Positions 34,731 through 64,000 of a stretch of 64,000 nt of DNA are shown in pieces. The stretch is from Piscicola geometra (Eukaryota; Annelida; Clitellata; Hirudinida; Piscicolidae). The notes under the pieces are model-generated. The model searched no databases. It had not been told where the DNA came from and worked only from the letters and a program-made list of their open reading frames with translations. Position numbers and translations under genes: made by a program. The DNA lies in the NCBI GenBank assembly GCA_943735955.1, contig OX030965.1, forward strand, positions 6,179,003-6,243,002, written 5' to 3'. The stretch's first letter is position 1. The number at the start of each line of letters is the position of its first letter.

Positions 34731-37442
34731 TTTGGAATGGTTGGGTAGACTTTTGAGAAGCTCGTTGAGTATTTTAATTGAGTAATTAGTTAAAGATTTC
34801 ATTAAAGATTTTGTTAGAAATTAAAACAGATTGTTTAGCAAGCATCTCTAATCCGTTTTGATTAATTTAAATTATTATAAAACTGAAATCTAAAACAAAT
34901 CTGTTTTATAACGGAACAGTAATCTCAATTAGCAGATCATTTTGATTAACTTCTTATTTGTAACTGAAATCAAATTAAGAATCCCACAAAAACTGATTTT
35001 TAGAATAAAACAATTATTAGATTAGAATTAAAACTACCAACAAACAATTAAACCAATTAACTTTGTAATTATAAACCAATGTAATCCTAATCAAGGAGTG
35101 CTGTAAGAATTAATCATACATTTGTTTGTCACTGATTTGAATTTGGAAGGTGAATATTGCTTCAGAATGATCTTCAGCCAATCATATAAGTCCTTTAGTT
35201 AACACCTTTATTAACTCTTACCTGTATAAATGTGCATCTTTAAAACGCATTAATTATCTAGCTCTTATTTTTTACTTGTTAAATTTTTTATATATTTTTA
35301 TATATAATTTTTTTATGGCTTTGCATTCACTGCTTATTTTATAATTTGTTTCATATAGACTCTCTAAATATTTTTTCCAACTAGCTTTTGAAGAGTGTAT
35401 TTGTTTTATTATTACAATTTAATCTTTGAGAAATTTTATATGAAATTTTTATGTTATAAGTATTTATTAATTAAAGTTTTTACTTACTATTAATATGTAT
35501 ATTTTTATAACTCTAGACTCTAGAGTCTATAGCTTTCTTATCACCAGCAGCATCATAGGGCAAGTGGATTTGCAGAAGTTTCTTTGATATGAAGATACGG
35601 AAGTGTGGGTCCAAATGCCTGGTTAATAATAGTTTAGTTTTCAAATTATTTAAAGAGGTTTTATTGAGAAAAAATAAATAAATGTTAAAAAGATATTATT
35701 TACTTGTTTGATTAGTTTATGTATGTTTTTAGAAATATTTGCGAATATATGTGGAAGGATATGTGTGTTTTTTTATATTTATTTGTTTTGTCTTTTTGTG
35801 TGTTTGTATGTGTGTGTATGTATGTATGTGTGTTTCTGTTCTTGATTATTATTTATGGTTCAGTCACGAGCGCTTTCCTTGACCTGATGCTGGAGATAAA
35901 TAACGAATAGACGTCCTTACAATATCACTTTGGGTGAGTTTTGTAAATTGTTTCAATGATGTTTTAATTGTTGGTTTATGTATTTGTTTGTGCTACTATG
36001 TTTCTTTGTTTCTTTATGTGTCTTTAAAATTTTATTTGATCTATTTGTATATTTTTATGTGTGTTTGTTGGTTGATAAACATGTGGTCGGATACTTCTTG
36101 ATTTTATTTTATTTATGTGCTGTTGTATTTTAAGTTGCACTTGAAAATAAAATTATTTTTCAATATTTCATTGTTAATTCCAATTTTAAAAATTTAATCA
36201 TCCATTGAAAGTATATTCAACATAAAACTGTTCAAAAATAGTTTTGCAATGGAAGTATTCCTGAACTTAAAAGCTGAAAATAATTTTTCATGGTATATTT
36301 GCTTCAATAAAAAAACTATATAAATTTTTGACGATTTTTTATACAAACAAGAAATATAAAAAAATTTGAATAAAGATTTTATAATTTTTAAATCTACTAA
36401 ATAGGTTGCAGATTTATTTTTCATCTCATTCAACCAATTCGGTATCTTCAAGTGCTTATGCCTTGAAGTTCAAAGACCGAATTTCTAGCATGAAAAATCA
36501 ACTTTAAAACTCTTTCCCACGTTAGTTTTTTTGTTCAACTCTCTACATTTTTTCTATCTTAGTTATTATTTTTACTCAAGTATTTTTTATTCTTATTTTT
36601 TGTATTTTTAAAAAACTTACTTTGCTACTTTAAAAAGTTATTTTTTGATTTGATACTTCTGAAAATATCGTTGTCTAAATATTTACTTAAACTCACAAGA
36701 AGATTTCAAAGGAGGTTTTTCTCGCGTAATAATATTAATAAATGTTGAAAAATCAGCAGCATTATCAAACTAAGTCTAGCGTTTTGAATTATAATTAGAA
36801 ATAGAATACTTTAAACTAAAATATGAAACCATTTCAATTCATTCTGGTTTATGTAATAGAATTTAATCACCTTTCTCAATCATTTCAGCCCTTCTGATCC
36901 AGTTATCATGCTTCTGTCAGACTCTTCCAGCCGGAAAATCGAAAATAAATAAATAATTTCTTACGTTTTTTTAAAATGAAATAAACCCGAAAAAACTACT
37001 ATATCTCACACGGCATCTTCCACGCCATCTCTCTAGAGTCTCCCATCTCATGTCTACAACCACGTCACTGTTTATTGTTTCAAACTTGAACTTTCCAAAC
37101 TCCTTTCTTACATGTAAGCTATAATGTTTCTGTAGCCTTTATCCGCTTTTCTATCTTTCGCTCTTCCACTTTCTATATATTTTAATTCTTTTTTATATTC
37201 ACTAATCAGATCCCAAGCTAATCCACTCATCTTTGAATTTCAAATCAAAAAACCCGAAAAATACACTCTAAAAAGTTTAACGATAAAAAGATTAAATACG
37301 CTTCAAATTCATTCTATTGGAGTGGCGCAAGGCCGACCGAAACTCAAGCCACTTCAAGAATGATTAATTACTCTTCTCAAGTGGGGCGGCTTCAAAGCAG
37401 TGATGCCGTCTGCGATGGTACAAGGACTGTTACGCTGTGAAT

Positions 37443-37823
<381 letters not shown>

Positions 37824-38189
37824 TTTGTGTAAGTGTGTGATACGAATGAAAATAAGCTTAATTAGTTTGAGTGGGCGAATGAGTCTACTAAGATATTTTT
37901 TTGCTTATGCAAAACAATTTTCTTAATAACAATGGTTGTTTCCGTTAATAAAAGTTTAACTCGTGTTGTTGGGGTGTGTAAATGTTTCTTATTCATGTTA
38001 ATAATTAAAAATAAAAACAAATATATGAATAAATTTGCAAATATTAGTACTGTTACAAAGAACTCGACATTTAATTTTTCCCTATTTTTCTTCTTCTTAC
38101 TCATGCAGAGGACTCACTAATTTATGACTGCGACATTTGTTCGAGTTGTTTCTTTTTTCTCACAAGAGTTGGTGGAATCATATAGGCAT

Positions 38190-38330
38190 TAATGAATGCA
38201 TTGATAGGGAGATGGATGGATTGGTGCATGGATTGGTGCATGGATGGATGGATTGGTGCATGGATTGGTGCATTGATGGATGAATTGGTGGATGGAAAGA
38301 TAGGATGGATTAATTGATAGGTAAATAGGT
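38190..38330. repeat. TGGATTGGTGCA / TGGA tandem repeat
   Basis: Degenerate 12- to 16-bp units TGGATTGGTGCA and TGGATGGAT occur at least eight times. It lies in the gene-free interval. Confidence 0.85.
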
Positions 38331-38602
38331 GGATTGTAAAAGTGAATGAAAAGTTGCTTAAACATTGTGAAGCAAACATATCAAGTTCACAAAGCACTAA
38401 AGATTTGTAAATTACTTAATACTACTCTTCGATACTTGAGCATTAAAAAACTAAAACAATGCAAAAAAATTTAGATAAGTAAACGAATAAATAGTTTTAA
38501 AAAAATGATACAAAAATGAATCTTAAATAAATGCAAATAATTTTAAAGAAAAAAATATATTAAAGGAAATAAAATTTCATTAATAACGGCAATAATGGAG
38601 AT

Positions 38603-38690
38603 TGGATGCTGATGATGATGATGATGATGACGATGATGATGATGATGATGATGATGATGAGGATGATGATGATGATGATGAGGATGGAAG
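38603..38690. repeat. (GAT)n trinucleotide repeat
   Basis: About 25 GAT units with single GAC and GAG interruptions. A similar GAT/GGT tract lies at 40798-40886. Confidence 0.95.
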
Positions 38691-40797
38691 TTACTGTTTT
38701 ATTGTTAGGAGAAGTGCTCCAATGGCGGGGAATGGAAACCATATGTTTAATAATCGTGAGAAAATGGGACGAAAGATGGAATGTGGAGCGGTGATGATGA
38801 TGATAGTAAGGTTGATTATATATTTAAAAAAATAATAATTAAAAAGGAATAACGCTAATAAAAAGTGTGAAAAAACAAAAATTCAGGAAAATTACTAAAT
38901 AAAAAGTATCAATTTAGACAACAAAATTAAATATATACATATAAAACTAAAACAATCAAAGACGAATTGATGACGATGAAGAGGAGGAAGCGGTGGGAGT
39001 GTAGTGTAAAGGCATCAAAAAGTGTCACGAAGGTTACAACGCTTCACAAATGTATGCCTTAAAGATGACAGAGCCTTTGATGCGCCTGAGGACAAAGTGA
39101 TCCGATACTTTTTAATGTCTTAAAAAGCTGTTTCGAATAATCGTTCAGTTTTCTTAGAGCGGCAGTACTCAGAATGGAGATTAAGGGTTGCTTTGAGTGA
39201 TGAGAAAGTTTTGAGGGTCGTGCTTAAATGGGTGGAGCTGGTGGAGTGGTGTGGGTGGTGCGTAGCAAGGTGGTAGGATGAGGGTGGAAGAATAGGTGTT
39301 AAGAGAGAGTTTGAGAGTTCTAATTATGAAAAGGATTAATTGTAAAAATAGAATTGAATGTAGGAATTATGAGTTTAATGATAGAAATGATTGGAAAGAT
39401 GAACAGCTTTGGGAAATTATGAGTATGATGATAGAAGTAATGATTATGATTTTATAAATAACTCTTGTGATGATAAAAATGATAATTAAGGTTTAATAAA
39501 TGATAAATATGATGCTGGTGATTATAAAATATGATGGGTTCGGTACAAAGGATGCCGGTGATCTGCTTTAAAGGGAGTTTTAATGAAGAATCACGGAATC
39601 CTCTTTGAAAAGTGTTTCATCAGATTTAATTTAATAATATTTTATTGATTTGATTTTAAAAATCCATGTTTTTTGACTTTCTACATTCATTTCTAGTTTT
39701 ATTCTCACGAACTTTAACTGTGCATAGACAGAATTTTTTTGCATTATATTATATTCAGTTAAGAATTCATTGTTATTCCAGCTACTGGTTCAATGAATTT
39801 TTTATTTTCTCCCTTTAACCACTTTTTTGAACTTCTCCATCTTTAAATAATAAACTTTAATTTTTAAAAATACAATTTATGAACAGTATAACCGCTAGTT
39901 TATTTAGCAAAGTGCATTTCCAGTCAAAGGTCTCAAGTTGAAATCGAAAGCTTCCGACTTTGTTAAGGCGTGGGTGATGATTCATCAAAATGTGAAGAGC
40001 TGCGTCTTAGAGGAGCATTCAGTGGAAAGAACTACTACTACTTCATCTATTCTTTAATACGTTTTTTAATTTAATTAACAGAAATCTTCGACTGAAACCC
40101 GTCAGTACACGTGCAATTACCGCGTTTATAAGCTCATGAAAGGCAAGGCGTTAATGGGACTACAAATTACTTCTCAAGAACTTCTCGTTTGCAAGCACTC
40201 AAGAAACGCAGAATTTGTTAAACTTTTATTTATTTCTGACTTTATTATTATTATAATGTTTTAACAACTTTTAAGAAACTTTTTCGCTTAATTTTTCCAG
40301 TTATTTGCATTTAAAATTGGGACTAATAATGATTGTAGATACAGATTAAAAAGATGTTAGTTACTGTTAGTTAAAAAAATGGTCTAAGCTGGTTAAATTT
40401 ATCTGGTCATTGCTTTTCTTCATTTCAGCAATGTATGATTGGGATGCTTGCAAAGTAAATGATTTTTAATCTAAAAAGGTTTGTAAGAAAGAAGAAATTT
40501 GATACAGACTGTTACCATAAGCTTTTATAGCAGTATTGAGTAAAAAAGTAACTTTATGATTTTGCAAAAATTAAAAAAAAACTTCATTAATCAGCAATAA
40601 AAACATGGATTAGCGAGAGTATTAAATAGATAACTAGTATACTATTTTTGAAAACTAATTATAGCCGATAATTAGTGCTTATTATTTCTATTTGTTTTAT
40701 TTATTATTTGAAATTCTTCTTCAAACATTTCCTTAGACACTCTTCAAGCAGAGTTACATAATTTATCGAGGGAAGAGAAATCAAGGTTTCTGATGAT

Positions 40798-40886
40798 GAG
40801 GGTGATGATGATGATGATGATGGTGGTGGTGATGATGGTGATGATGATGGTGGTGATGATGATGATGATGATGATGTTGATGCTGA
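40798..40886. repeat. GAT/GGTGAT trinucleotide repeat
   Basis: A tract of GATGAT units interrupted by GGTGGTGGT and GGTGAT, about 90 bp, ending in GTTGATGCTGAATC. Confidence 0.9.
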
Positions 40887-41362
40887 ATCGTATGATTGAA
40901 GAAACTGCGTGAAAACGTTTCAAAAATAAGATTTATTTGGCGTTACAAAATTTAAATAGAAAATTGGTTATATTTTTCTAGCTCATTAATTAGTTAGTTG
41001 TGGTAATAGTAATATTCAGTTTAAAAAATGGGAAAAGCCCCGTTTATTTTAACCAATCGTTACAAATCGTTAATTATCCAAACTAAAATTTGTTTACAGA
41101 GTTATTTTTTATTTGAAAGTCGCTTCAAGATCACTACAGTAATAAAACCACTCGAAACCGAACCACAAAACAGTTTCGGAAGCAAAAACTGTTCATTGAA
41201 TAAACAAATGGAGCTTCAAGCAAGACCCATCGCTGAGTAATGAGAGATAATTAAGTTAATTTTTTAAAAAATGGTTTTAGATCATTTAAAGGTGGCTATT
41301 ATGAGAAAAAGATGGAGCATGAAAAAAATGATCAGAACAGCATCTGAAACTTCAAGATCCTG

Positions 41363-41810
<448 letters not shown>

Positions 41811-42534
41811 TTATTGTATGAAAACTTGAAAATATATCCTCCATACATTCTTACATTATATATTTCCATACTCCAATATTCACAAATCTTATCCACATAC
41901 AAAATCCTGTATACATTGGAATATGCTGATAGTGTATATTAATCCTCTACGTACGTGACTACACGGGGAGGATGTTAGGGATGTGTAGAACTCACTTATA
42001 AGAACCAACTCTGTAGCCGTCTGCTATTTCTTATTTCGGCTCTGAGAGGTTAAAGTGAAAGTTATTGTTTGCATTTGATTTTAATATAATTATTTTATTT
42101 GAATATCCATTTGAGTTTTAATAATATTATATTATTTAATTTCTGATCGATTTTTGAGTCCAACATTTTTCAAAAACAAAAATTGTGTTTTTTTTTTATA
42201 TTTTAAAGCAAACTTCTTTTCTCAGTTTTACTTTTTAAATTTTTTTAAATAATGTACTCTCATCAATATATTCACTTAAACTTCATTAAATTTAATATTT
42301 TCATTCACTGTTATTTTTTCATTGAAAAAAAATATTTAAAAAAAGCTTTTGCGTTCTTGTGTCAGTTATTAGTGCTTTTAAGTAGCGCGAAAACATTTTA
42401 CCACTCTTCTTTAGCGTCTATCAACTTTAAGAACCCTTTTTTAAGCATAAAAAGTTCATTTTTTAAACTTGTATAATAAGCATACATAAAATAAAAAAAA
42501 TAAAATACTCACAATTTTTATTAATCTTTTGCAG

Positions 42535-42726
42535 GTTAAACTAAAAGATGAACAAAAAAATCATCTCCTAGTTTATCCGCGAATCAACCGAAATTCTCGA
42601 CACATTCACCGGCCTTCAAACACAAAAACTCTGAAAGGCCTTAAACTCATCGAGAGCAATCGGACTTTGACCGCATAGATCCCGTAAGGGAACACAAACC
42701 ATTGTCGGATTGGCCCTGACTTCAAA
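42535..42726 (+). promoter_or_regulatory. 5' UTR of the ADAMTS-like giant gene with a short upstream ORF
   Basis: A good acceptor (TCTTTTGCAG) ends at 42534, suggesting an upstream non-coding exon that I could not place. The sequence then becomes clearly less AT-rich up to the start codon at 42727. An upstream ATG at 42548 opens an ORF of seven codons ending TAG at 42569-42571, in a weak context, which could lower translation of the main frame. Confidence 0.5.

Positions 42727-64000
<21,274 letters not shown>

Noticed and set aside
40081..40260. Possible exon with TETRQYTCNYRVYKLMKGK
   Set aside because: It follows an AG but I found no partner exon, homology or in-phase neighbour. It was left as part of the intergenic interval.

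Overview
The window is AT-rich animal (metazoan) nuclear DNA. The evidence is short GT-AG introns, domain families found only in animals (a classical cadherin with a catenin-binding tail, an ADAMTS-like secreted protein), a gene of motile-cilia biology (JHY-like), and abundant CA/GT, GAT and TGGA simple repeats. The cadherin is the long invertebrate form with EGF and laminin-G domains before the membrane, so the host is an invertebrate. Retained introns (44 coding exons in the cadherin) would fit a lophotrochozoan such as an annelid or mollusc, but that is inference only.

Layout. 1-1840: non-coding flank with an 18-bp minisatellite and an imperfect palindrome. 1841-6159 (+): a JHY-like ciliary gene in 7 coding exons, 1011 aa. 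6855-11225 (+): a complete La protein gene (La motif, RRM1, RRM2, basic tail) in 12 coding exons, 331 aa, several of whose introns are filled with minisatellites. 11983-34730 (-): a complete classical cadherin in 44 coding exons, about 2807 aa. Intron phases agree at every junction and the summed length is divisible by 3. 34803-42534: a 7.7-kb gene-free stretch between two divergently transcribed genes, with long GT and GAT repeats. 42727 to beyond 64000 (+): a secreted ADAMTS-like/papilin-like protein whose spacer domain runs into one exon of at least 9.3 kb, open to the window edge.

The most unusual object is that last gene. A normal-looking extracellular N-terminus (signal peptide, TSP1-like repeat, ADAMTS cysteine-rich and spacer modules, no protease) is followed by: an acidic stretch; about 1.8 kb of divergent, aromatic, valine-rich repeats; four tandem units of about 410 aa that are nearly identical in DNA and joined by acidic-then-lysine linkers; and a D/E/K tail of more than 700 aa made of in-frame 15- and 12-bp minisatellites that continues past the window. 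I do not recognise the repeat module. The ORFs opposite this exon (including a 594-aa poly-serine frame) are shadows.

The four genes show no sign of working as one pathway. La acts on RNA, the JHY-like protein belongs to ciliated cells, the cadherin is for cell adhesion through catenins, and the giant protein is predicted to be extracellular. All coordinates are hand-derived from splice signals, reading phase and protein similarity. Transcription starts and UTRs are mostly not resolved.
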